This document shows positions 36,001 to 49,700 of a stretch of DNA of 64,000 nucleotides, in pieces. Location: the NCBI GenBank assembly GCA_963556255.1, contig OY744604.1:25987099-26051098 (forward strand). The letters run 5' to 3'. The position numbers and the translations under genes were made by a program. Source of the stretch: Allolobophora icterica. Taxonomy: Eukaryota; Annelida; Clitellata; Crassiclitellata; Lumbricidae. How positions within the stretch are numbered: position 1 is the first letter of the stretch; each line of letters starts with the position of its first letter. The notes under the pieces were generated by a model. The model saw nothing but the letters and a program-made list of their open reading frames with translations. It ran no database searches and had not been told where the DNA came from.

Positions 36001-39000
36001 GTTATGGGTTTTAACACTAGTAAAGTCGCTTCAAGGCCGAGCACTTGAAGTGTACGAAAGAATGAGTATAGAAGAATCTCAAGACTATGAAAAGTTAAAG
36101 GAGAGACTACTCATAAGGTTCAAATTGTCAGAATCGGGATACAGAAATTTGTTTAAACAAAGCCCTAGAGAAAAAGACGAAACTCCGGAACAATATGTAG
36201 GAAGACTTAAGCGTTACTTAAGACAGTGGCATCAAATGTCAGGCTTTAGTGAAGACAAAGAGGGTTTGGAACAACTCATACTGAGAGACCAGTTCTTCAT
36301 TATGTGTGACAATGATATGAGACGCTTTCTAAAGGAGAAAGGGAAACTAAATCTTGAGGAAATGTTGCAACAGGCCCAAAACCTCATAGAAGCGAGAGAA
36401 TCGGATGAAAGGAAATGGATTCATACTCAGAAGAATAGAGACAAAGAATCCAAAACGCAACCGAGGGACAATAAGCAGAAGAGTTTTGAGAATACAAGCA
36501 GCTCTCATAACAAATTTAGAGAACAGAGGGAGTTCAGAGATAAAAATCAATTCAAGAGTAATTGGAAGTTCTCCGACAACAAGAAATATGGAGTAGAAAC
36601 AGAAACCCAGAAGACGGGATGTTTCCGCTGTGGATCAAAATTTCACAGAATAGCCCAGTGTAGTGAGAAAGATAAGACAGGGAGAGAACATAGAGTAGCA
36701 ACAATGCAATGCGACGAGGAATCAAATGAAAATGGAGATAAACAAGAGGCAGTAATTTCATACTGTTCTGCATACGTTGAACAAGAAGGAAAGTGTATAA
36801 TAGAAGAACACAAGTATCAGGGACCAGTTGTAATTAATGGATGTGAAACGAAAGGAGTCTTTGACACTGGTTCGAATTGTGTTGCAGTGAGAGAGAGTCT
36901 GATCAAAAAAGATGAATACATAGGTCGAAACATGATATGTACGTTTATGAATGGCAGCAAACATGAATATCCGATGGCGAAAGTCGCAATACAGAGCGAA
37001 TACCTCACAGGCGTGGTAGAAGCCGCTGTGATCAAAGATCTAGAAGTAGAAACGATCATTGGATCAAGGGTAGAAGCTATTGAAGAACCTAAATTGAATT
37101 TGTGTTATTGTGAGGCTGAAGTAGTAAAGTGGAAGAAAGAGACAGAGAGAAATGCTGAAGAGTTCACTAGCAAGGTCAGAGTAAATGAAATAGATACTAA
37201 ATGCCTGTATGATACAGGAGCAAATTGTGTCGCTGTGCAAAAGAGATTAGTGAAACCAGAACAATACACAGATAAATTTATGGTGTGCAGATTTGCTAAT
37301 GGCAAGAAAGAAAAATATCCCATGGCAAGAATTAAGATTGAAGGTAATGACTTCAAAGGTGTGACGGATGCTGTAGTAATAGAATCCTTGGTGATAGGAT
37401 TAATCACGGGTCCATGTTTGTACGAGAAGAGTATAAACAGAATCCAACCGAAAGGGAAACATGATGACGAGAAGACGGATAAATCATGTGAACCTAAAAT
37501 TAGTAGAGCCAAAGAGGAGAAAAAGAAAGAATGGAATGTAAAGGGTTGTGACGCTGAAGGGATGAGATGCAATAAGGCTAACCCATCCAAGGTAATCCAA
37601 AACACAACCGGACGTGATTGTGAAGTTGTCGCAGAAACAAGAATAAACAGTAAAGCGGAAGTGGTATTAGCGGGATGCACGACACGATCACAAGATGAAA
37701 TAAAAGGGAGACGTGTCGAACGACCACTGAAAATACCAGAGGTAACAGGTTTAGATCTCAAGCCGGAAGAGATAATAGAACTACAAAGAACCGACGCTTC
37801 TTTAACAAAATATTGGGAGATGGCTCAGAGAAGCGAGAGTGTGAATGGAGAACCATATAGAGGCAATCCACTATTTGTAGTCAAGAAGAACATGTTATAC
37901 CGGAAATATAAGGAAGTCTTAAGGGACGAAATTAGACTTCAACTAATGATTCCAAAAACTTTGAGAGATAGGGTGATGTTATTAGCCCATGGATCATTAC
38001 TAGCTGCACATCAAGGGATGAAGAGAACTCAAGCTAAAATAATGACTTCGTTCTACTGGCCATCTATACAACAAGATGTAAAGAGATATGTCTTGAGTTG
38101 TGACGTCTGTCAGAGAGCTGTAGATAAACGAGGAATACAGAGGGCACCATTGGGACATTTGCCTCTCGTAGATGTGCCATTCCATATGATCTGTGTAGAT
38201 TTGGTGGGACCTATAGAACCAAGGTCTAGCAGAGGAAACCGATATATATTGACTATAGTGGATATGGCAACGAGATTTCCTGAGGCAATTCCACTCAAAG
38301 GAATAACTACGGAAGAAGTGGCTGAGGCGTTATTTGAATTCTACAGTAGGATGGGAACACCACGTAGAGTACATACTGATAGAGGAAGCCAATTCACTTC
38401 AGATCTGATGAAAGAGATTGATAAATTACTATTGATGAAACATACGCTAACTACTCCATACCATGCGATGGGTAACGGCGCAGTAGAAAGACTGAATGGG
38501 ACAATAAAGTCTACATTGAAGAAGTTGATAGTAGAACAGCCCAAAGAGTGGGATAGATTTCTAATACCTCTTCTATTTGCATTGAGAGATAGCATTCATG
38601 AGAGTCACGGGTTCACACCATTTGAACTAGTCTATGGGAGAAGTATAAGAGGCCCAATGACTATACTTAGAGAATTATGGACCAGAGAAGAAGTGGAAGA
38701 TGAGACTCGTGATGCTTATAGCTACATGTTGGACTTACAAAATAGAATAGAAGAAACATGTAGAATTGCACAAATGGGGTTGGAGAAGATGCAAATCAAA
38801 AATGAGAAACATTACAATAAGAAGGCCAGATATAGGAGACTGAACATAGGTGAGAAAGTTCTACTGTTGTTACCAATGAAGACTAACAAGTTGATGTTGA
38901 AGTGGCAAGGGCCATATGAAGTGAAAGACAGAGTTGGAGAATGCGACTATAGGATTGAAATAGCACCTGGTAAAGTGAAGACATATCATGTAAACATGCT

Positions 39001-42000
39001 AAAGCAATACAATGAGAGAGAAATGATGGAAGAACAGTTAGCTACTGTAGTAACTGTAGTGAACGATGGAGAAACTGGGAAAGAAGATGAGCTCCTAGAA
39101 TTATACAATGGAGAGCAAAAAGAAACATATAGGGATGTGAAGATCAGTCCACAACTTGACGATAGGAAAAGAAATCAGCTGATGAGACTGTTGGAGGAAT
39201 ATAAAGATATTTTCTCTGATGTGCCTGGCAAAACTGACTGGGTGGAGCATGAGATTAAGTTGACAAACGAAACACCAGTCAGGTCAAAAGCATATCCTAC
39301 ACCATATGGATTGCAAAAGCAGATTGATGAAGAAATAGCATTAATGTTGAAAAATGGTGTGATAGAGAGATCAACCGCTGCATATGCTGCACCGTTAGTT
39401 GTAGTGAAGAAGGCTGACGGCACAAACAGATTGTGTTGTAATTACCAACAACTGAACAAAATCACAATCTTTGACCCAGAGCCCATGATGGCAAATGAAG
39501 ATATATTCAACAAGCTTAGTGGGAGCAAAATCTTCAGTAAATTTGACTTTTCAAAGGGATACTGGCAAATCCCAATGTCTAAGGAATCACAAGATTACAC
39601 GACATTCGTGTGTGCCAATGGACTATTCAAATTCAAAGTAATGCCATTTGGATTGATAAACAGCGCTTCGAGTTATAATAGGCTGATGCGGAAGGTGTTA
39701 GATGGACTGAAGAATTTGGAGAGTTATGTAGACGATGTCTTAACTCACACTCAAAACTGGGAAGAACATATACTAGCTTTGAAAGAGTTCTTTGAGAGAG
39801 TGAGAGAAGCAAACTTAACACTTAAGCCAAAGAAGTGTGAGATTGGATTTCAAACAATTGACTTCCTTGGACATACATTGAGTGATGGAGAAATAAAACC
39901 AAAGGAAGAATCAATAGATAAGATTATAGAGATGCCCAGACCAAATAATAAGAAACAAGTAAGAAGTTTTCTGGGAGCAGTCAACTATTACAGGAAATTC
40001 ATACCAAACTGTGCGATGATAATGAAACCACTCACAGAATTAACCAAGAAAAATGCCAAAGTAATTGTGGAATGGACTAATGAATTGGAGAGTGCATTCA
40101 CAGAACTCAAGAAGGTGTTATCAGAAGCACCAATATTAAAACTTCCAGACCTAGACAGAGAATTTGTAGTTAGAACAGATGCATCGAATGCAGCTGTAGG
40201 AGGTGTACTTATGCAAGAATACGATGGAGTGATGCATCCGGTGTCATATGTAAGCAGAAAGTTGAGCGACGCAGAAAAACGATATTCTGTAGAGGAACGA
40301 GAATGTTTAGGAATGATATTCGGGTTGAAGAAATTTAACAGGTATCTTTATGGAAAGGAGTTCGTAATGGAAACAGATCATTGTAGTTTACAATACTTGA
40401 AGACGGGTAATGTGAAGAATGATCGTGTGATGAGATGGAATCTGTTATTGCAAAACTACAAGTTTAGGATAAGATACATTAAAGGTAGTGATAATGTAGT
40501 GGCAGATTACTTAAGTAGAGGATTAGAATAAGCCAATTAGAATAGTCATAAGTAAGATAGTAACGTAAGTTATGAGATGATAGGACAGTTTATCATTTCA
40601 TGTATGATTAGTTAAATGATTAAATGTGTGTTACTTTAAAGTATAAGTTAATAGATTATTAAGTCAAGTTAATATATATTTCACTAGTTAAAGTTAGACC
40701 AATTGGAACAGTAAATGGTTTTACTAGATAACTGATATATGTTAACATAAGTTGTGTAGATAAGAATATTGTGTAGTTAGGTAAGGAGTCATAGTTATTT
40801 TAAGAAAAAAATCTATTATTTCTTTGATTGTGGGGGGTGATGTAATGATCTCCCAAACCACACAATGATTCCCAGCTACACAACATGCTATAAGATGTTA
40901 TAGTGTAGAGAAGAATCTATTTAGATTATATAATGCAGGATAGTAGAGCTACATAAATGTAACTTAATTAAAATGCCAGCAGCTAAGCCAGCATTGTAGG
41001 GATTAATTAATATTAGATAGAGGGGTTCATCATATCTACGCAAAGGACAGCAGACGATGTGGACTCACCCCATTGGTCAGGACGAACAGCTGATCAAAAC
41101 CGTTATGGCGAAGCGGATGACGACTCGGTAACCAAGCAACCGTGGTGACGTGGCGTGGAGATGCGGCAGTTCGATTTTTGATTTCAATTGAACAAGACGT
41201 TCTAGAAATCTTGAGTGGATCGACTCGGTGGATGTTGGACTAAGTCGATGAGAGAGCATCGTTAGTCAATATGATCGGTTTTGCGAAACGATCGATGCAG
41301 TTGAGTTTATAAGTCGAGACGTTGGACAGCGAGGATCGAATAATTCGAGTGAAACGCTCTCGTAACAAACCGTTGCGAAGCGTGACTTTCCATCATAGGA
41401 AGTCGACATTTGCGAAGCGATCTTGTCAACGGACTTAAAGAGTTATTCCGCGAGTGAAGTGTACGTTACTCTGGAGTAGTATTGCACACACTCGGGTTGT
41501 AACGACGGTCTCTTTGGGAGAGACATCAAGCCACGAGAAGTCACGAGAACGGTGGACAGTCGAGCTTCGACGAGGGAGAAACAAGGCGATTTGCGAACGG
41601 ATCTGCGAACTCATCAGATGAATAAACGGATGAAAGACAGCTTTTCCACGAGGAACAAACTGTGAGAACATTCCTTGCTAAAGGGTCTTACTGGGAGGTA
41701 GCAATAGGCAATAAAATCTAGATAGCAAAGATGCTGGCTAGGTAGGGAATAAGGCAAAGTAGACATAGGATAACTAGACAATGAACTGTTACATGCTTTA
41801 ACTGATATACATTATATTCATATTCATTTAAATGCATACACAGGTGTTCTCTGTTCATTTCCCTAGTCAAATAGATAGGCCTATGCATATCCTTGTCCAG
41901 TAAAGACAAGATGAAACAAAACTAAAGTAGTCGTGGGTGTAGAACATAACACTAAGCACTCTTAGTATAGGGTGGCGCTACAACAACGATTAAATTAAAT

Positions 42001-43690
42001 ATTATCAAAGAAACACGTGACGTACTCCAGGAACTCATGAGTCTAGTAGCTTTAATTCCAGGAACATGTTTGGACCAAGCCTGATAGAGTCACGCTCTAT
42101 TGCAGGAGTTGTCCGCATATGTATGTTAGAATCAATTTGTAACACTAAAAATAAATGGCTTTTGATAAGCTAAATCTTCCATACCAGCTGAACTATCACA
42201 TTTAAATCTTCTTTATTATTTCATTTTATTTCGCTTTAACTATTTCGCATACCTTTACCATTGCATGCAGACAAAGAGAACCCTGGCTAAGCCGTTTATC
42301 ACTAGCACCATGCCTTGTTTATGCAACCAGTGAAATGTGAAATCTGCATTCCCTATATCATGGAGTACGTGTGTTATAGGCGAAATGCCAGAGGTGCATA
42401 TCAGCAACAACCGGCCAGATTTGGATGGACCTTTATCTCACGCTTTGAACCACGTCATTAGGAACAGGACAACAGATGACGAAAACATCAGGGAACGGCT
42501 TGCGGAAATAAACGGACTCGGGGTGAATCTGGTGAAAGCCAAACCAGGACAAAGCATCGTTGTCTTCATCTACTGCAAGACAGTTCAAAATGCGGTTAAA
42601 TTTACGCAACTCTTCAACTCCGGACGCCTACAGTATATCCTAGAAAGGATTTTGAATCGACTACTTCTAGCAATCGAACCACATAATAAGAAAACACTTG
42701 ACTCGCGTTTAAGTCTGGAAGAGGAAGAAATCATCAATCTTGAAGAATTCACAGGAATTGAAGGTAATTCAATTGCACATTCTTTCAAATGATTTTCAAC
42801 TGTTCTTTACAGTTACTTAATCGCCAGTGACTTGCAATCCGAAACGTAAACGAGCAGAAAATCCTCATATAAATTCCAACATATAGAAAGCCAAATTGCA
42901 TAGGAACAAAGAATGCGGTAGGCCAACTAATTCTGTGAGTTTATTTCAATGAAGAACCTTTAAAAATCACGTTTCTTATGAGTAATCGTAAACAATTTCG
43001 AGATGTCTTGATTGCCCAAAGAAAGCTAAGCCCCTAGAACTTATTCACCTGTACTCAGTCAAAACAAAATCGATAGGCAGATAAGGTCGTCTGATTCCAG
43101 GTAGGTAGACAATTAGAAGCTTGAGATACCAAGGCAGTTTTATTACAAAGTTGAATAGTTTTACTCTTTAAGTGTGCATGTAGACCCTATGTGTAGGTCA
43201 TGTATGCCTTCTGGACAAAAGCTGTTTAAAATCAATTTTTAATACATAGGCACTTATTTTCAGTGTTGCTACATTGTTTTCTTGCAAATTTAGCAACAAA
43301 TTATTTACGAAGTTTTCATACACGCAACAAAGATTATTTTACAGATGTTTGTATGCAGACAAACACAATAAAAGAAGCAATAAGTAGAGGCAGACTATAA
43401 AATGGTTTTATTTAAATATAGCTGAATTTTCAACTAGCGGTTTAAGACATTTTGAAATACAAAATACAAAAACCACTTAATGTATTTGTATGTGCTGATA
43501 GGTTGGATGGGCAAAAGCTTTCATATACCGCAGCCTCCAGACATAAAACAAAGACTCGATGTCACCACACAAACGGTTGAAGAAAGGACAATTACAGGTA
43601 TTAGCATTATGTAGCCTACATAATGCTAATCACGCTACAATTAATTAATTAATCTTGGTATGTATGTATGTATGTATGTATGTATGTATG

Positions 43691-43724
<34 letters not shown>

Positions 43725-46700
43725 TGTATGTATGTATGTATGTATGTATGTATGTATGTATGTATGTATGTATGTATGTATGTATGTATGTATGTATGTA
43801 TGTATGTATGTATGTATGTATGTATGTATGTATGTATGTATTAGGGTGTGTCTATAATTTGAAGTTTCAAAATTGATATCGGCCAGGTTGTTTTTGTGTT
43901 CCACCTTGAGAAACATTAACATTTGCCAAATTACATGAAAATCAAAAGAGATTTAGAACTGGCGCAAAGCCCGGGAAAAATTACCACTTAGAAAACAATG
44001 TCATACATTGTAATTCTCGAAGATCCAGACAATTTCAACACTTAAACATAAAAAATAAGGCAAAAGCAAACCAAGAACCTTCTGTTATTTGTCATTACTT
44101 AGTCCCTTTAGTGCTTTTGGGAATCTATTTCGATGGTATTCAACCATTTGAAGATCAAATTGTTTCTCTTCCTCATTTCGAACCAGGGCTTCATTGAAGG
44201 GCTGCATTAGAGCCACTCCTGTCTCCGCTAAATCGTTCGTCATTCTTAGGGCGGATATGATGTCTTTCGCCTCATTGAACGAATGCTCTGACTCCCATTG
44301 TTGCGGATCTCGATCAAGAAAAGCGTTATCGAATTTGAGGAGCTGGAAAAGTTTGATAGTAGAAGTGGTAAAAAAATCGGATAGCGCTTTTGTAGATGGA
44401 TCATGTATGGGAGGAAGCCTCTTTGGAGGTTCGTCGGATCCCTGATTGTTGCGCATGTTATAGACCATGCGCTGTTTTTCGTCGAAATTGACTGAATCGT
44501 CAAAAAGGCTGAGGTCAACCAAGGTCTCCGACAAATACCAAAGGTGTCGGGAAAATGCTGTTAGGGCGACCTGTGAGACTTCCTTGTCTGGGTAAGTATG
44601 GATTGCCTTCAAGAATTGAAGATCGTTCCTTGGGGCTTCATTGGGTGATGTACAGGTGAACCAGTATTCCACGTAGGTTGTGGTCACAAAAAGTGAAACT
44701 CGAAGTAGATGATTCCACATCTTTTGAGAGAAAAAATTGTCGAGATGCCCTCTGGTGTTGTTGAATGGGAAACTGCTCTCTGAAAAGCCACATCTTGATT
44801 GCATAAACCGCACGTGCCATCCAACGCGCGCGGTGAAATGTCCCTGGGTACCTGAACTTTATTCCTTTCGGTGGAATTCCTCCTAGGAAAATGACTGTTA
44901 GTTCTAGTAGCTCTTCGTAGTCGTCTCTGTGGTATTCAGCATTCAGTTGCTGCAGTGCGAAGGTGATGACATTCTCTCGAATTTCTTTGACTCTTTGTGC
45001 TGCGTCTTTATCCTCCATTGCTGTGCGATACTTGGTCTGATCGATTTGCGGCCAGAAGTCACGGAAATGACTGAAGAGTTCCAATTTTGGAGACCTTACA
45101 GAATCATGCAGTGAAAATACCTTTTCCAGAACAATTTCAGAAACATGATGTCGACAGGCAAGGTTCAAGAGGTCTTTTCCTAATTTCGTTTCCAGCTTGA
45201 TGCATACGCAGCCCTTGCAACCCGTGTCACTCGCCGTTGTGTCGAAACACATGGCCACGATTCTGTCTTCCAATCCCCAACTTCTGATCTCGGCCAAACA
45301 CGCATCTGCCATGAAGGCAGCAGTCCCGGATTGAAGTTTGGGGATGGCCAATAGTTTGGTCACATCCTTACCAGATACCATTATTGGAAGACGATCAACG
45401 CACACTCGTCCAGTTTCTGTAAAATCTGGCATGATCTTGCCGTCCCAGTGGATAGTAAGGGGAAACTTCGGATTGAAAGATTCACGAATCTCAGCTGCTA
45501 GGGCTGCACGGTTATCCTTCCTTGCTCGATGGATAGCAGAAGGACTGATGATCAGCTCACCATCTGGTGCTGCATATAGATTGGATGCAGCGAGAGCAGA
45601 GAAAATGTGAGAGGCATTCCTGCTGCTGGTTTTGGTACGATCTAGAGCTGCTGCAACATCACGGGTAACTACAGAGATTGTTCTCTTTCGCCGCTTTGGT
45701 GGTCCAGCTGACGTTGAGGGTTCTGGTTCTCTTTCTGAGCTATTTGATGACGCCTCTTCCTCAGATGATGTTGCCAACAGAGAAACCTCCGTCGCTACCG
45801 CCATGCTTGCACGATATCGTCATGGGTGAGGGAATTATTGTTGTAGACAGATTGCTCCGATCGGAAACCACGACATTATCTGATTGGCACAAACACATTC
45901 GGGGATCAAACACATACTCTTACCAAGGGAGACAGCCACTCGCGTTAAATACCATGCTATTGATGTAGCACCAGGTGTCTCCTCTAGAAAACCACAATAG
46001 CTTAATTAATTACTATAATTATGTTGAAGATCGAAAACACGAAGAACAGACATCGTAACGTCTAAAATTTTGGCCAAACCGAGACAAGTCACCGGGTTCC
46101 TAATTTCGGTCGCCTTGCGCCAGTCCTAAATGTTCAGCTATCGCGATATAATTTCGGATATGGCGTTTATACGCTAATTGGCATGATAATTCGACCTGGC
46201 CGCTAAAAGATCTTTGAGTTAAAAAAAATCATGTGCATCATAAAAACACCCTAGTATGTATGTATGTATGTATGTATGTATGTATGTATGTATGTATGTA
46301 TGTATGTATGTATGTATGTATGTATGTATGTATGTATGTATGTATGTATGTATGTATGTATGTACTATGTATGTATGTATGTATGTATGTATGTATGTAT
46401 GTATGTATCAGGACGCTTAACATAGCGCAATTTTACTACCTCACAAAGCGCTGAACCATTGACTATCAAACAGATCTAAACAAGTACGTTTTAAGACAGC
46501 AAATGTATGCTACTCAGAATCAAAGGCATCAGTGCGTAGGTGTAGTCCATGGGAGACTGACAGGATGAAGGTCAACACATGAGAAGGCAAAATGGGCTCG
46601 AGCATATCTCTGAGCACTTGCATATCTCTATGGGCCAAAGAGCCCATTTCTAACGAACTTTACCGCGAAACTGTTAGCTTATTCGTCACTAACTAGGCCC

Positions 46701-49700
46701 CTGCTAACCTGAACCGAACCTCCGCTCATTTGAGTCTCCTTATCTTGCTTCAACCTGTGCCTATATTCAGAGTCGTTGATATGACGCATCTTTGCACTTG
46801 AATTTTGAATTAAACCACTGAAGTTACTGCCATACTCGACGCTAATGAGTAGAGCTTTAAAAAACAAAAACCTCATTAACGTCGTAGGTATATTGAAAGA
46901 GTGCTTACGCCAAGGGGCCAAGTAGATTCAACCCAAGTCAAAGTGCTCATCAAGATCAGATAGTGTATATACTTATAAAAATATTTGTATTTGGTGGCAC
47001 GTAACGATAAAAACTTAACACCAAAACAAGGCCTATGAAATGTAAGCTGCATAAAATGTGAACTGTATGAGATGTACGTGAACTGAATGTAAATCAACAC
47101 CATTTTGACAGTTAAAGTTAGATAGCATGATCAAGAGAACATTAAAGAGAGCATTAAAAGCATAAATCTTGTTGAATCAAAATTGGTGTGCATTTTTATT
47201 GCCAAAAAGAAGACTCATTGAGTTTACGATGCGAAGCTGTTACAAATTAAAATAGGCTCTGCTTCATAATCACTGAGAGTGTTGCGCATTTCAGTGTTAT
47301 CCTTATCTTGCCACAGATGTCTTTGTTCTGCGACAAAGGTTGTTCCCCGTCCCTTAGCTTCACAATGCGGCATGACAGCTTCGTCATGACAGTACCCTTT
47401 GTTCTGGAGTACCGGTATGCTGACATGGACTATGTAATAGGCCCTATGCGCTTCCTCTTCTTTCTATGCCTCTAGAATGAGACCACCATCACATTGATCT
47501 AGCAGAACCAAGATTAAATAGAATAACATTCAAACCAATTGGTCTAGAATCCTTCTCTCTGATTGTGGTTTTGCGTAGTCAGGTTGGGGTAACTGGTAAG
47601 TCTGAGGAGTCAGCTTGGAGACGCTATGCAAATTTACGAATTCAGTTACCACCTTGCTGTTCCATTCCATCTCATGTCAATTCATTCTACGCCCGTGCCA
47701 ATATATCCTATTGATGATATCCTGTGGTATCCTTAACTATTTTACTGTTTCCTAATGTACCCCATTATCTTCTAGCCTAGGCCTATAGGCCTACGATAAG
47801 ATCTAATTTGATCTGATTCAGTCTATTTGATCTTATCGGAGCCTATTTATTATGACCTATCGCAGTGGTCAATAAACTAAACACAGTCTATCCGATTTCC
47901 ATTTGACGTAGGCAATGTTTGATAAGTGAAATTAACGACTGCGTGCATGATCGTGTATAGGGGGTCACTAAACAATTCGTTCAGCTGTGTCCATTATGCT
48001 AATTCTGTATCCGATCATAATCAGGTATCAGGCTGCCTAAACGGTCTGGAATATCTTAGTGTTTCTCGTTCATTTCTCTGCAGAGCCTCCAACACGAGAA
48101 GAAATCAGACAACGTGTGCAAGACAACTTCGTTTATTTCGTGTTTGATATCGATTGCTACACGTTGAGCGATCACCTGATACAGAATCGCATCATAACGA
48201 GGGAAAAATGGGAGGAGATACAGACCACAGAACCAACAGATCGACGCAAAAATCGTGCGCTGATGAACTGGCTTCTAGATACGAATAACCCCAACGCTTT
48301 CAATGTCCTACGTACAGCCCTCGAAAGTGAAAACCACTGGCTTCTGGAGGTCATAGATCAACGGACAAAGCGTAAGATGAAGACTAAGCCTGTTTCTCTT
48401 TGCTATCTAAATAACAACTGGAGTTTTGAAAATCGTTTGATAGTGGCTTTGAGCTTAGGAGACCGTTGTGCGCCTCTGTAAAGTGTTACTAAGTAGGCCT
48501 AACTGTAAGCAGATATGTGCATAGTGTCACTTCACAGCAAACAATCAAAGTTAGTTAGTTGCAATAATTTCATCACAAAGCAAACATTCCTCAGATTATA
48601 ACTGGAAAAGTTACATGTGGGTTCCCAGGCTTGTTGTCAGGGTCTTGGTCTGGAGGTTTAAGGTCTTTATAACAAGACTGGTTACTCTTATTTGTAGCCA
48701 ATCTATTGATGCCTTGCCATTACATAGTGGCACTTAACAAAGACAGAAATAATAATAAATCGTAATCGTAATCTCCAGACTTCTAAAGCGCCACTCGAAG
48801 GCCAAGCGCAGGACACCAGACTATTCACGAGCGTTACGTCAAATCAGAGGGGTTTCCAGAGAGTAGTCCAAAAGAGGTCCAAATCCAGTTTCCAGGGTAC
48901 CAGATCAGTAGAGGCAGAGCAGCTGTCAAAGTGTGGTGTTACAGTATCAACTAAAATTTCTCTATTTGCACTCACTTGCGCTTAATGCACAGTCGATGGC
49001 CTATACACTGTATTTTAATTTCTTGATCTTCTACCATCACTTGGCTGCAAAAAAACAAGCTCCAAATTTAGGATGATTAACTTTTTAGAGGAAAAAACAA
49101 GGATTTTACAAATATACAAAGCGTTGCGATCATCCTATTTTCTGTATTCACAGCTGCTGTTCCGTCCAACGACGAAATAAGGTCGATGGTAGAAGAGAAC
49201 TACGAGTTCTTTCTGTCAGACATCGACGCTGAATTGCTGAGCGATTGGCTGCAGACAGAACGCGTTGTCTCACGCGACAGATTGCATGAGATTCTAAGTA
49301 AGTAAAAAAAAGTCAACAATAGAAGATAAAAACCGAGCTCTGCTCGACTGTCTGTTCGACTCCTCCGATCCAAATGCATTCACGGTTCTCAGGAAGGCTC
49401 TAGAAATGGAAAGTCACTGGCTTCTGGTTTTCATCGAAAAATCGTCCGCTAATGGTTAGTCAAAGACAAAACTGTAAACCGTAGGCCCTATTTTGTACAG
49501 TATGGGACCGTTTTTTCTTTCTCTTAAAATACAGGAGTAGACCCCTATTCGAAATTTTCAATAATAAGTTCGATGTATTAAATTCACATTTAGCGAGATG
49601 TAAACGAACATCACTGGTTGTAGTAATAGTAGTATGATAGCACAGCACCTCTGTCCGCACTGAGTCACTACCAAACACAAAATGCCTTTAATGTTCTCCC

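Larger units (their letters stand above)
33982..41982 (+). mobile_element. Gmr1-like Ty3/gypsy LTR retrotransposon, apparently intact (8,001 bp)
   Basis: Two 1,142-bp LTRs (33982-35123 and 40841-41982) begin TGTAATG and end GCTACA. They show no difference on reading. Target duplication ACAAC is at 33977-33981 and 41983-41987. One open gag-pol frame (35510-40531) lies between, in the same direction as gene 3, inside its second recognised intron. Integrase precedes reverse transcriptase, the domain order of the deuterostome Gmr1-like group. An open frame plus matching LTRs means a very recent insertion. Confidence 0.95.

Noticed and set aside
37105..37761. 218-residue minus-strand frame inside the retroelement
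   Set aside because: Shadow of the gag-pol frame on the opposite strand.
43641..43922. Open frames of repeated YVCM or IHTY on both strands, also at 46233-46454
   Set aside because: Translation of TGTA arrays; tetranucleotide repeats are open in several frames by chance.
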